Shown here piece by piece: positions 22,492-34,867 of a DNA stretch of 64,000 bases; the stretch's first letter is position 1, and each line of letters starts with the position of its first letter. The notes under the pieces were generated by a model. It did not search any database. It was not told the DNA's origin and saw only the letters and a program-made list of their open reading frames with translations. Made by a program: the position numbers and the translations under genes. This DNA is from Aquilaria yunnanensis (Eukaryota > Streptophyta > Magnoliopsida > Malvales > Thymelaeaceae), in contig CM077599.1 in NCBI GenBank assembly GCA_039654915.1, positions 21,823,501 to 21,887,500 of the forward strand. The letters run 5' to 3'.

Positions 22492-23727
22492 GCTTTGAGA
22501 TTCTCTGGGGTTCGCGTTGATGCTATGTAAGTTGAGAATAGCAGCTAGTCGCCGAGCATCGGCTCTTAACATAAAGGCTAGGGTTCTTTTCTCTCCATAA
22601 GTGCAATAGTTTTGGGTCTGACATGGAGCCTCGATCGGCTTATGGGACATACAGAAATTGGGTAAATGTTCCATCGAGTGGCTTTTGTTTGTTTGTTTTT
22701 TTTTTTCATGGGATTAAATATTAAATTTACTACTTAAAAGTATTAAAAGGGCTAAATTTATCATTAAACTTTTATGGTGGGTGCGGGAGGCCGGAGATGA
22801 GTGCTCATGAGTTTAGGTGTATACAGTGGTAGGGCAGTGGCTGAATAATGTTGCCGGGGGAGTGGTATTTCTTCTTTAGAATAAGATGGTATGATCATTA
22901 GATGAGAAAAGCTAGGATACTAGTAAAAGAAATGTAAAGAACCAAGTACCAACTGTTATTTTTCACTTTCAATTTGACGGTCACTTAACAGAGTAGCAAA
23001 TATACAAATTTTTTATAATGTCGATAGTATATTTGGTCTTGAAAGTTAAATTCAATATGAGATTTGATACTTTTGAAAGTTTAATGGCAAATTTGATCTT
23101 TTTGATACTTTTGAGTTATAAATTTGACATTTAAGCATTCTTTCATGGTCGATCTTACAATGTATATTTTTCTGAGATTGGAAAAATATACAAACCATAA
23201 TTTAATAGTCTTAGAGCATCTCCAACAATTTCTCTATAGTTTCTACAAAATAGGGAAGTAAAAATCAAAATCTCCATAAATTTTTCTATTTCAACTCCAA
23301 TAGTTTTCCCATTTTGTAGAATCTTTCATGTATTATATAATGGTAAAATATTATGAATTTAAGGCAACTTCAAATTACTAACTAGTTTAATTATTATAAT
23401 AATTAATTATTCTATATATAAAACAATAATATTCTATATTATTTAAAACAACTTTCCTTACAAGAGATAAAATCTACAAAATGAAAAAACTATTATAAAT
23501 TTTCTGTGTAAATATGGGGATCTAACCCTAGCCAATGTCGGTGCAATTTCCCACTCCCTCACCATGGGGGCGGGACATGTCAATTAAGTACATTTTAAAT
23601 ATACTTTGAACTTGGATCAAAATTAAATTTACTTCACGGACATTTTCATACTTCACTTTAGCATTTTCTAATGTCACTGTCTAGTAGCTCCCCACTTTGC
23701 TAATGTTGCAGGTAGATCTTGGTATTG
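22492..23727. other. Upstream region of the RBMX2-like gene and AT-rich repeats
   Basis: Includes the gene's 5' side, then AT-rich DNA. At 23215-23330 the text gagcatctccaacaatttctc and following looks like one end of a small MITE; part of it recurs reversed at about 23926-23966. No gene is supported. Confidence 0.4.
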
Positions 23728-24682
23728 AGGGGTAAATTGCATTTGTGGCCTCTAACTTTTTATTATTATCCTATTTTAAACCATAACCTCAAAACCTCGT
23801 ATGAGATGTTCTAAATCTCAGTTTTTTTTGTTTCATTTTAAATCTTTGGCAGACGGCAAATGGTAGAGATGACAGAAAGGCCATGTGGCATGCCAGCGTG
23901 GGGTGATTTGCAGCCTTCCCTATTTATGGAGATTTATGGAGATTGAAATAGAAAAATTTATGGAGAAAGAAAAATATTAATAAAAAAAGAGAAATAATTA
24001 AAAACGAAAAATAATAAAAAGGAAAAAAATAATTGCCGGTAGCCTTCCACCTCCTCTGTTTGAGAATCTCTGACGGCCTTCCACCTCTTCTATTCATGAA
24101 TTTCTTGTCATCACTCCTCCTCCACCAAGTTGCCCCATTGGCCCTTCTTCTATTTGCATCTAAGCCCATGCCCTAAACTCGAAATCACAAAATCATGAAA
24201 TCACCAGGAAATCGAGCAAACAAATTGATAGACGGTGAACAAATCAATAGATGCCAAGATCGGAGTGGAGGAAAATGAATTGAGGAGATGGGGAACGGTA
24301 GCACGGCTTGTGGCGAAGTAGGGATGCGGGCTAGGACAGTTGGCAATGTTGGGGGCTAGTAGTTGGAATGGCGTCGGGCAGGAGGAGTGGTAGTCTAGGG
24401 GTGGCAGCAACAGTTGAGGAAAAGTTGGGATTTTGGGGGAGGGAAGTAAAAAATCAAGGATGTAGACTATTATTTTTTTGTTTTATTCTTTTTTTCTTCA
24501 TTTTCCACGTCAGTGCCACTGTGGTAAATCATCCGCATTGGCGTGACACATGGCTAATTTCATTAATTTTAACATTTTCTGTCATCCAAATTGATGTTGA
24601 GGACCTTTTATGCAAAGTTTTGATGTTATGGTCCAAAATAGGATAATAATAAAATATTATGAGCCATAGATGTAATTTACCC
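23728..24682. mobile_element. Mutator-like non-autonomous element with long TIRs, 955 bp
   Basis: The outer ends are inverted repeats of at least 80 bp sharing TTTATTATTATCCTATTTT and ACCATAAC-TCAAAAC; similarity resumes further in (GATGACAGAAA, GCCATGTG-CA-GCCA), so each arm reaches about 190 bp. A perfect 9-bp target duplication, ttggtattg, lies at 23719-23727 and 24683-24691, as expected of Mutator-like elements. The interior (24050-24450) has small frames without recognised domains. Confidence 0.85.
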
Positions 24683-24691
24683 TTGGTATTG

Positions 24692-25001
24692 GTTTAAATA
24701 TGAGAGATAGTAGTTTTATAATTTGGGTTAAGAGAGTAAATTTTGATTTTCAAAAGTTTGAGGGCTTAGTTGTTAAAGCACCTTGTTGAAACCTGACGAA
24801 CAATTCAGGAATGGTATTTCTTTTCCAAATTACAAATTTTAAACAGAAGTCCTAAATTTTGTTCTTCACCTTGATATTATTCATGCATTCTATTATGGAT
24901 AATAGTGGTTAGCAAAGTGAACTGACGGAAGATCTGTGAGGAGTATGTGAGAATAACATGTATTGGACATGTAAATAACACATACTTCACATTAGTAATC
25001 G

Positions 25002-25032
<31 letters not shown>

Positions 25033-25509
25033 CAATATCTCACTTACGATAGTGGCAACAAAGTACCAGTAATTTTCACATTCATTTCTCTTCATCCAAT
25101 CCCAAACTAAAGATTGATAGATCAGAAGACCCACAAAGTAAATATATAATAAAGATAATAAAAATTAAATAACACTAATGACAAACATTTAACAGAGAAA
25201 GAACATAAAGTGAAAGTAATTAGAAAAAAGTCAGCAAATAAAGCAAAACTTCACCATCCCTAATACATAAATAGAAACTGGGTAAAGCATCTCTAATATC
25301 TTCACATTATGTCATCCCATAATTGTACCATAAAAGCAAGTCAACAAACAAACAGAGAGAAAAAACAAAAGTTCCTAAAACTCAACGAATCAAAATTACA
25401 CCTGCCCTTCCATCTAATAAATGAAATACCCCTAACTAACAAACAAAAAAGGAGACACCAACTTGCAGGTGGAAACGAACGAACAAAGAAATTACTCCAA
25501 CGATAATAG
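24692..25509. other. AT-rich spacer with an (AT)n microsatellite
   Basis: An AT dinucleotide run occupies about 25002-25027. No gene or bounded element was found in the rest. Confidence 0.5.
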
Positions 25510-26678
25510 GATAAAATCCATCCATGGTCATTTAGCTATTACGATTTGTCTGATTGTGGTTCATTATCTCTCAAGGTCCCCTAACTCGTAAATTGCATCC
25601 TACACGGGTCCCTGCCATCAATTTCTCCATGTGACGCGTTCTAGGCTGCATAACTTCCTCTTTAACTGAAATGGGTAACCGTTTAATTTAGAAAAAAAAA
25701 AAAAGTTAAACCCTAACTAACACAAACACATAATTTTGGGACTTAAAATATAGATAATGCAAACTCCACCTTCTTCCCCCAATTGAATCGACCTTCCTTC
25801 TCCTTCTCGCCGCTGCAGCCTATGGCCGATTAAATCCCAAAATCTAAGGCAAACCTAATACCGATTGAATCAACGAGGTGTTGACTCAAGGACTGAAACC
25901 TAAGGCCGATTGAATCGACCGACGATTCCTCAACAAACCTAAGGCCGAAAATCTGCAGCGATTCCTCAACAAATCCAAGCAACAAATCTACGCCGTCGCA
26001 AAAAACGGCTGAAGCTGGATCGCCGCTTCTTCTTCGTCATAATCCACATCGTCATCTTCGAAGCTTTTTATTTTTTATTTTTACCTCTGGTTCGATCCCA
26101 TGCCGTTGTCCTTCCGCCTCTGCCCTCAAATCCAACTGATCTCCGTCCCCAGCCCTTTCGATTCGCAACGAGGGTTGCCGATTGGAGTTCGGGGTGGACT
26201 AGGTCGGCTGGAGGCAGCGTTCAATGGTGGCTGTTGATGACGGAGGCTATTGTCAAACGGCTGAAGGCAACAAACCCGAGCCCGCGCCGGAGCTGGGCAG
26301 CCTCCGCCTCAAATTCGCCAGTCGTTGTGTATCAGGAAAAAGATAGAAATTTTGCTGGTTAATCTTTGTTTTGAGTTCAAAATTATGTGTTTGTGTCAGT
26401 TTGTGTTTGAATGTTCTTTCCTGTACAAAAATGGTCATCCATTTTACTTAAAGAGAAAGCCACATGGCTTTGTCGGCACAAGAAATGGAGTTACGAACCA
26501 CCACATTAGCCTAGAACATGCCACATCATCATTTTCCGTTCAAGGCAACGGAGAAATTGATGACAGCGACTCTAGTGAGACGGGATTTACGAGCTAGAGG
26601 ACTTTAATAGGCACCTTGAGAGATAAGGGACCACAATAGGATAAAAATAGAAGCTAAGGGACTATGGATGGATTTTAC
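25510..26678. mobile_element. Probable second Mutator-like element with long TIRs, about 1.17 kb
   Basis: The left end (gataaaatccatccatggtc...ctctcaaggt) and the reverse complement of the right end (gtaaaatccatccatagtc...ctctcaaggt) match over about 90 bp with small gaps. The flanks do not give a clean 9-bp duplication. The interior has no recognised domain. Confidence 0.6.
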
Positions 26679-26693
26679 TGACAAATAGTATCA

Positions 26694-27536
26694 ATTGGTG
26701 TGAGCATGTGTTGGGTAAAATCAAAATTTGACCCGAATCACTTTTATTGGGTTGGGTTAGATAAAAATTGACTATGATTCAAGGATTGGTTTCACATATG
26801 TGAGAATCGATAATTTTTGGGTTGATTCTGATTCCACATGGAACCAATTCGAGGTGGAATCTAACCAAAGCTATGATATCACTAAATTATCCATACATTT
26901 ATGTGTTAAAAAAATAAAGAATTGTGAGGGTGTTTATTCTTTTATATTAAACCCTAAAACTAATATTCCTAATCTTAAATCTAAATTGGAGCAAGGGATA
27001 GGAAATTGTTTATATTTTCATATTATAAGAAATTACAATAACATAGTAGTTGGTTTAGTTTAAGTAGCAAGCAGATATATATTAGATTGAACATTGTTTA
27101 CTTTGTACAGATAAAAGAAATGAGATAAAGTATTTGATTAGTGATCTTCTGGATCTTGCAAGAGCATTTTGTAAATCGTATGCAACTAGATACATTTGCT
27201 TTTTTTTTTTTGTTACCTTCTTGTTGCATTATGTAACAACATATGAAACTCTTTAAATATTATTAAGAACGTATGTATTTAAATATGGATTTAGTTGTAT
27301 ATTATGTTAAATTCATAAACTAGTTGTAAATGTAATTTGATTGAATTTAAATGTTGTTATAAGTATATTATATAAACCAAAAAGCTCAAGAATCAGAACT
27401 AAAAAACTCAGAATTGAAAAGGTTTTTTTCAGTTTTTGATTCTCAGGTTAGATAAAAAAATTTAGAATCAAAAATATTTTGAATTGGTTCGGTTCCATTA
27501 GAAAATCGATCCAAACTAACCCATACTTACCCCTAA
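26694..27536. mobile_element. Possible hAT-type element, 843 bp
   Basis: The flanks tagtatca (26686-26693) and tagtatga (27537-27544) form an 8-bp duplication with one mismatch. The ends ATTGGTGTGAGCATG and the reverse complement TTAGGGGTAAGTATG are related. The interior is AT-rich and non-coding. It starts 15 bp after the neighbouring Mutator-like element. Confidence 0.5.
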
Positions 27537-27993
27537 TAGTATGAAGTGTCTCCTTGATTTACATGGGAGGAGTACTACGCACCACATGTACATAAAATTA
27601 GCCAACTAAAGACATACATAGACACTCACGGACACACTCACATGGACACAGATTTCTTTAGCATTCTCCTGCAAAAAAATAAAAAAAAATCATCCTTCAT
27701 ATATAGGATTGATTATTTGATTATTTCGATTATAACTGAATTAATAAAAAATACAGTTTTCGATTGCATAAGCTGGTAATTGAAATAATCGATTTTTATC
27801 TCAAAACCAAAATAACCGAACATAAATAAAATTTAATTTTTTAGTTATAAAACCGAAATAATCGATGTTTTTCTCCTTTCACACATAATTAACCTGTTGA
27901 ATTTTGTTCTTTTTTTGTTAGGGTCTCATTTTTAATTGGTTTGGGTATGGGGCTGCTATTCGTTTCCATGGTTTTTTGTTTGTTTGTTTGTTA

Positions 27994-28229
27994 CTCCCTT
28001 CGTCCCAAATTCTTTGTACCATTCACGTTTTACCAATTAATCTATGATTTTTTATTTTAGAAATTTTAACATATAAATGAAAAACTTTTATGTGTGAATG
28101 ATAAATCAAGACCTATAGTTTCTAAATATATATTTTTTAATTTTTTTCTAACAATCAGTAATATAAAAAAAATTTAAGTCAAACTAGCATAAAAAGTCAA
28201 ATGGTTCAAAAAATTTGGGACGGAGGGAG
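27994..28229. mobile_element. Stowaway MITE (Tc1/mariner), 236 bp
   Basis: Terminal inverted repeats CTCCCTTCGTCCCAAATT and AATTTGGGACGGAGGGAG are typical of Stowaway. The TA target duplication is at 27992-27993 and 28230-28231. AT-rich, non-coding. Confidence 0.92.
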
Positions 28230-28231
28230 TA

Positions 28232-29209
28232 TATTTTATTATGTGGGCTAGGCTACATGGTAAGTCCAATCATAATTAAGGCTTGTGTAAGCTTCTTAAA
28301 ATCGGTTATTTCAGTCATAATATTTTCTTTTTACACAATTCCAAAAATTGAACTAAAAATGATTTAAAAAATCAGTTAAAATCGAAACTGAAATCGATAA
28401 CCAAAATAACATAACCAAAAAAATTAAAATATAAAATAATTCAATTTTTCAGTTTTTTTTTCATATCACATATTTCTCCAAAAACAATTACAGTATATCT
28501 TTCAAAAGAAAAAAAACATAGATGACTAAAGAGTGAGGCAAACATGCAGAAGCAAATTTAAGTTAGTCTGAATTCACGTTGCTTCAAAAACTCAATCATT
28601 GGAGCTTTGACATGCAACTCCTTAAAAGAGATTGAAGAAATTTAGAAAAGGAAAACCCACTAAAATCAATTAACATCACTTTAACTTTATAATGGATTGA
28701 AGAAAAAAAAAAAAAAGAGCAATTGTAAGAAGACATAATGTCCGATTGTTGATAAGATAAGACGTTCTCCGAAGCCACTCCTACGAGTTGATTAATTCAT
28801 ATAATTGCAACGGTTGATAAAAATCATAAGATTTTTCACCTGTGAACCAAAACTCTTAAGATTAGAAGATGTCAAAAATCACGAAAGATGAGAAATAAGG
28901 GAGTGAGTACGAAAAAAACATATCTTGAATGGAATTGAAACTTGACACTTATACTTGAAGCACATTAATTTTAATTCTCATTTATTACAAAATCATAAAC
29001 CATTTACAAAAGTCAATCCATCAGTTAAATAAGTTTCATAGATAATCATCAAACAAGAAACACTTCCATTGAAACAAATCCAACAAAATCAGGTACATAT
29101 CCTCCCAAAATTGTGATATAAATACACTATAAGAAAGGAAGAGTAAATTCGAATCAAATACCAAGGGCCCAACTTGTAATAAATTTCTACGAAGCAGATA
29201 ATTTGCTGT
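28232..29209. other. AT-rich spacer, no gene supported
   Basis: Contains simple A/T runs and no recognised element; short open frames lack family features. Confidence 0.4.
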
Positions 29210-29217
29210 GCAATGAG

Positions 29218-30274
29218 TAGGGGTGAAAATGGGCCGGGCCGAGCTCGAGCCCACTAAGCTCGAGCTCGGCCCCTTCACTGTTCGGTACTACTTGGGCTCG
29301 AGCTCGAATTGCTCGAGCCCAATTTTTTAGGCTCGAGCTCGACTCGAGGTGGGCTCGAGTTTGGCTCGAAAGCCCGGGAAGCTCGAATGATACATAAATC
29401 TTTAGTACCCTATCTACAACTTAGATAAAAGATTGGGACTAAATTTGTAATTTTTCTTACATTGATAACCAGAGAAGGGAAAATGGAGAACTTATCCCAA
29501 ACTTTATAGTTGCTTGCGGTTCTACCCTAATCTTGTGAACTTCACAAATGAGGCATCATCTCCCTCAATTCGACAGTGGAGCCACCTTAGTCCATCCACG
29601 AGTTGCAGATCTGGGTCTCCGGCGTCTGTTTTGAGCGTTGATAGCGGCAGCATCTATCTTGAGTGGGGCTATCGTTGGTAGTGGTGCGAGCAATCAATCG
29701 GCGGATCGTTGGCAGTGGTGCGAGCAACCAATCGGCGGCGATTGTCATCATCGAGCAACACGATCGGCGGCGATTGTCATCATCCAGCAACACGATCTCG
29801 TCGGGTGGGGTTGTTGTCAGCGATGGTGACAGCGGCGTCGATCTTCTGCTCTTGCTGTCGATGGTGGCCGACGTTGTGGTGGCTGATAGTGGCGGCACCG
29901 TGGTCGAGGGAGGAGGAATCGGCGTCGTCGGCAATGGCGGAGGCGAAGGAGAGACACGAAGGAGGGGGCTTTTAGGGACACGCAGAACGAAGAACGCAGA
30001 ACGAAGGAGAGACACGCAGAACGCAGAAGAGAGAGGAATAGAGTTTAGGCCTTTAGGGCCTGATGGCCCAAAAAAAAAAACATAAAAGGGGCCTGATAAG
30101 CCCGCGAGTTTTTGGGGCCGGATTTGCTCAAGCTCGAGCTCGAGCCCTAAAAATATTCGAGCCCGTTTTTCAGCTCGAACTCGAGCTCGAGCTCGACTAG
30201 GCTCGACTCGAAATGCCCTAACTCGAGCTCGAGCTCGAGCTACCCGAAAAAAGCCCGGCCTTTTTTCACCCCTA
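29218..30274. mobile_element. hAT-type element with CTCGAG-rich subterminal regions, 1057 bp
   Basis: Ends TAGGGGTGAAAATGGGCCGG and the reverse complement TAGGGGTGAAAAAAGGCCGG. A perfect 8-bp target duplication, gcaatgag, lies at 29210-29217 and 30275-30282. Both subterminal regions (29235-29390 and 30125-30245) are packed with overlapping GAGCTCGAGC units. The core (29635-29830) has tandem repeats of about 34 bp (gcgagcaaTcaatcggcgg-like, then cggcggcgattgtcatcatc-like) and is GC-rich, unlike the surroundings; its frames on both strands are repeat-derived and unrecognised. Confidence 0.92.
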
Positions 30275-30282
30275 GCAATGAG

Positions 30283-31208
30283 GATTCTTGAATGTTTTCC
30301 CTCTTCAATTCAATGGACTCATAAGATTGTTTTGTCGCTAAAGTCTTCTATCTATACGTACGTCTGGAAAAGGTTACACCTACTAGAAAGGTTGTGTCTT
30401 ATCACTTACAAGACACATTCATTTATTGAGGTACATTTATTATGCTATTTTAAGAGCATATATAAATCTCCTATTTATAGTTACAATATGAGAATTATCA
30501 TATGCATAGCTAGCTTTTTATATTTATTTTTTTTAAAATTTCAAATTTATGTATATAAAGTTAAGAATAAAAATAGAAGTAACGCATAATTTTTTTTATC
30601 ACTTTCTTAATTTCTGAAAAAATAGTGTGTTTTTAGGATTCATGTATATACACATGTTCACACGAATGAGAGCGCTTTTAAGATAAAAAATGCTTCTCTC
30701 AATTTACCTAAAAAAAGGGACCATGATAATAAAACCGATTGGAATTCTCTTGTAGCTGTCCATTTCTGTAAAATCCACATGGAACCACAGAAACGGACGA
30801 GAAATAGGATCATCACGTCCGTCGTGGTTTACGAAAACAATTTTCCAAACAAAAGTTCTCCCCCGAAGTACAAAACACAAAGAAGTTAGCATCGCTCGTA
30901 GACCAAAATTGTCTTTTATTTCCGGGAATTAAAAAGACTGCAAAAACTATATTCAAGTATTGTCTATTTGTCTTTTCATTTACCGAAAAAAAAAGTATTG
31001 TCTTTTCCAAAGGATATGCCGGGCGGGTGATTCTTTTTATCGCCTCTCAGGCCTCATGTCATCCACTGATCCACAGGCTTAGAAGCTCCCACTTTAAAAG
31101 TCTTAACTTTGACGAAGTAACTTTGAGTACATTACAATTCAAATATTCAATCCATGGCTTTCTAGTAATTTACGTTTTCCCTTCCTTCTATTCTCTCATC
31201 GGACAAAA
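30283..31208 (+). promoter_or_regulatory. Upstream region of the NPC1-like gene
   Basis: About 900 bp of AT-rich DNA. I see no convincing TATA box close to the start; the last 60 bp are pyrimidine-rich (cttccttctattctctc), as in many plant 5' leaders. Assignment rests on position. Confidence 0.3.
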
Positions 31209-34200
31209 ATGGGTGGCCGACGATTTCCGGTTGCCGTTATTTTCCTCCTCTGTCTCCTAGTTTCTTCGGAGTCGCTCAACTTGGAGAATCTGCGTCGAAA
31301 GCATAAAATCGATGGACCCATCAAGACCGTCGTCGTCCTCGTCATGGAAAATCGCTCCTTTGACCATATATTCGGCTGGCTCAAGTCGACCCGACCGGAC
31401 ATTGACGGTCTCTCCGGGTCGGAGTCCAACCGTCTCAACTCATCGGACCCTGATTCCCCCGAGATAATGGTGTCTGACGATGCATTCTTTGTTGACTCCG
31501 ACCCTGGGCACTCCTTCCAGGCCATCCGGGAGCAGATATTCGGGTCCAACGAATCGTCGGCAAACCCGGCGCCGATGAACGGCTTCGCCCAGCAAGCAGA
31601 GAGCATGAGCAAAGGCATGGGGAAAACCGTAATGAGCGGGTTCGAACCGCGTCGGGTACCGGTCTACACGGCGCTGGCGAACGAGTTCGCTGTGTTCGAT
31701 CGGTGGTTCGCGTCAGTTCCCGCCTCTACTCAGCCGAATCGTTTCTATTGCCACTCGGCGACGTCATTCGGGGCCATGAGCAACGTCAGGAAGGACCTGA
31801 TCCATGGATTCCCCCAAAAGACCATCTTCGACTCGCTCGACGAAAACGGCTTGAGCTTCGGGATTTACTACCAAAATATCCCCGCGACGCTGTTTTTCAA
31901 GTCGCTGAGGAAGTTGAAGCACATAGTCAAATTCCACAGCTACGCGTTGAAGTTTAGGCTTCATGCGAAGCTCGGGTTGTTGCCCAATTACGCGGTGGTG
32001 GAGCAGCGGTATTTCGACATAAACTTGTTCCCAGCGAACGACGATCATCCGTCGCATGACTTGTCGGAAGGACAGAGGTTCGTGAAGGAGGTGTACGAGA
32101 TACTGCGGCGGAGCCCGCATTGGAAAGAGATGGCTCTGTTGATTACTTATGATGAGCACGGCGGATTCTACGATCACGTGCCAACGCCGGTCTCCGGTGT
32201 GCCGAACCCGGACGGCATGGAGGGACCTGACCCGTATTATTTCCGGTTTGACAGGCTGGGAGTGAGGGTCCCAACTATTCTGGTCTCTCCTTGGGTCGAT
32301 AAGGGAACAGGTGAGCTACCAGTATTACCATTTTCTGTTTCTTTTCTTTCATTGGCTTCTACAATTGGCATTCATGCTTCTCTGAACTGTATATCAATTG
32401 GTAGGTTAAAATTAGGATAGGTCTGTGTCAGATGTTATATGTCAGCTAAATGTTAATGGAGATTTTTTTCCCCCTTCTGGACTTACGGTCACCTTACTTT
32501 CAAGCTCAGTAAGCTCAGTTGATGGTGTTCTTGGCTGGTAAATAAGGTTTTTTTGAGACAGGCTTCTAGCATAATGGACCTGAAGATTTAAGGTTGTTCC
32601 TTTCAGAAGATACATTTAGTCATTTAGGGAGGGTGTGTACTGGACAGTCACTAATGGTGGCAGCTGGGTGTCTGTTAGTAAGAATAAGGCAGCATTTTCT
32701 AGCCTGCTAGTTGGTGCACCCTTATCCCAGATGGATCATTGTCATTCTTTCTTGTTATTGCCTTCTCAGAAGTACTCATGCTCGATGCTTATGTGGCCTT
32801 CTTAACGCTTGTTTTCGCTTTCTTGACTCTTAAATTTTTTGGCATATTTACAAGTTAAGGTTGCTTCAAGTTAATCATATCAATGATCTTAAGAAGCCTA
32901 ATTTGACTTTTGCTTTTTTGGAAAAAGTGGTTTTGTTGCTGGAATTTGTTTCATACGTAGGGAATGTTGCTGGCAGTTTGTTATTTGAGAAAGAATGTTA
33001 ACGCATGTGCATTGCTGACACCAATACATAGATGTCATTTTGCTCCAACTTGCTAATCTTTGGCCTGGCTCTCATGTGCTCTTGATGTTCAAGTCCTCTG
33101 TCTGTTTGTGCTTTTTTCTGTTTTGAAGAAGAAATGGTTGGAACTTGGGGCACTGGTTTAGATCTTCAGTGGATGCCAAGAATATGTTTCCTAGGACCTA
33201 GACCTGTTAGTAGGGTTATCTAGAGAACCAGCTTAACCAACATTAACTATTTTTGGTCATGCTTTGCTCCAAGAAGCAGACTAGGGATTGGGTTACATCT
33301 GTACATAATCTGGTGATGATCTGCTGTCTGATGGCCACTGTTCTTATTTCAGTTATAGGTCAGGCTTCTCCTTTTTATGTGAACTTTTTTTTGTTTTGTG
33401 TTTGAGAAGAAAAAAAGTGTTGTTGCATAAGATACTCATTAGGCTTATGCTACAAAACTAGCTACTCATCCCTGTTTCGAGACCTTCTTCACCCACCTCT
33501 GAATATGCAAGCAAGCTGCCCTGGATTAAGGAGATTGTTTTTATTTCTTATTATTCCTTCTTATCAGAGTTTTGATTGTTGTTGCAGTAATACATGAGCC
33601 AAAGGGACCTCTGCCAGATTCGCAGTTTGAGCATTCTTCCATCCCAGCAACTGTAAAGAAGCTTTTCAATCTCAAGTCAAATTTTCTGACCAAGAGAGAT
33701 GCATGGGCCGGTACTTTTGAGAGCTATTTTTATCTGCGCAAAACTCCCCGTGATGATTGTCCAGGTTTGTGTTGCTATTGCATTACATAGTTAACTTGTT
33801 AAAGCTAATACTAGTCTATGGCTGGTTCTTAATAATCTTATTTTATATACAAGTTCCCTCTTTCAATTAAAGAGTGACGTAAAGAAACTCTCTGGATTTG
33901 CTTCTATCTGGAGTTTTCATGTTGCTTGTTCTCCAAATTCTCCAATGGCATTATTGCTGCAATTTTTTGTTTACAACATTTGACTGCTAATAAGGCAAGC
34001 TAAACATATCTGTTTTCAAAGCTAAAAGCAAAGAAAGATTCTGTTTTTGTAGGAGAAAAGGTTTTTATTGCTAGTAGTAAGAACGTATCCATTTTAGGAA
34101 GTTGTCTGCTTGGTTCTTAACCAATCCATTTTGGATGTAGAAACTTTGCCCGATGTAAGATCATCTCTCAGGCCAGGGGGGCCAAAAGAAGACACTAGCC

Positions 34201-34463
34201 TCTCAGAATTCCAAGTTGAACTGGTCCAACTTGCTTCCCAACTCAATGGTGATCATGTCCTGAATACTTACCCGGACATTGGAAAAAGCATGACTGTGGG
34301 GGAAGCCAACCAATATGTTGAAGATGCGGTCAAGAGATTCCTGGAAGCTGGGAAGGCTGCCTTGAGAGCTGGAGCTAACGAATCAGCAATTGTGACTATG
34401 AGGCCTTCTCTTACAAGTCGGGTAGAGAGAAGTGGTCAGAGCAGGTATTTTGAAGCATACTAG
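31209..34463 (+). CDS. NPC1: Non-specific phospholipase C, NPC1-like, 3 exons, 533 aa
   Basis: Hydrolyses phospholipids to diacylglycerol and a phosphorylated head group. Exons 31209-32310, 33588-33764 and 34141-34463 join in frame to 533 aa, the length I recall for Arabidopsis NPC1 (At1g07230). Residues 1-22 form a signal peptide (hydrophobic [13 protein letters not shown]). The phosphoesterase domain shows ENRSFDH (47-53), a TQPNR motif (174-178) and [11 protein letters not shown] (315-325), the conserved catalytic blocks of this family. [32 protein letters not shown] and [18 protein letters not shown] also agree with NPC1 as remembered. Reading through the first donor gives a false frame ending at 32420. 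Intron 1 is 1.28 kb. NPC1 rather than NPC2 or NPC6 is likely but from memory. Secretory or endomembrane location is inferred. Confidence 0.93.
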
Positions 34464-34867
34464 TGCTTTATACCTCTATCAATTGAAACTGTGTGCATAA
34501 GTGCTTACTTATCATAGTATCCGATGTAATTATAGGAAATATGTTGAGCACTTCTTGATGCAGAACTATTTTGTTAGAGATTACAAGATACTTCTATGGT
34601 ATTGCTATAGTAGCCCATGAACAATTTGCAGCCATTCCTCGCTTTGCACTGGATTGTGTGTTCTCTCTGGTGGTTGGTTAGTGAATTTTTCTGAATTATC
34701 TGATGACTCGATTGTTTGTATGGGCTAAGTTATGATGTAAACTCTAAAGACGGAATGGTTCTCTTTTCTGAGAACTTGGAGAACAGATCATTCTAAGTCA
34801 TGGAGCCATTTTCATCTATAACGAGGGTTATTTGCCCCACATGTTGTGTCTGATCAATCTATCGTAG
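34464..34867. other. 3' side of the NPC1-like gene
   Basis: Presumed 3' UTR and spacer before the tandem array. No other gene. Confidence 0.4.

Noticed and set aside
22492..22674. Upstream ATG giving 61 more residues on the RBMX2-like protein
   Set aside because: The conserved family N-terminus starts at MNPLT (22491). The extension has no family similarity and is probably 5' leader.
29587..30085. Overlapping open frames on both strands inside the CTCGAG-rich hAT element
   Set aside because: Frames come from GC-rich tandem repeats and have no recognisable domain.
32311..32420. Read-through frame after NPC1 exon 1
   Set aside because: A good GTGAGC donor and a downstream exon that continues the conserved text show that this is intron.
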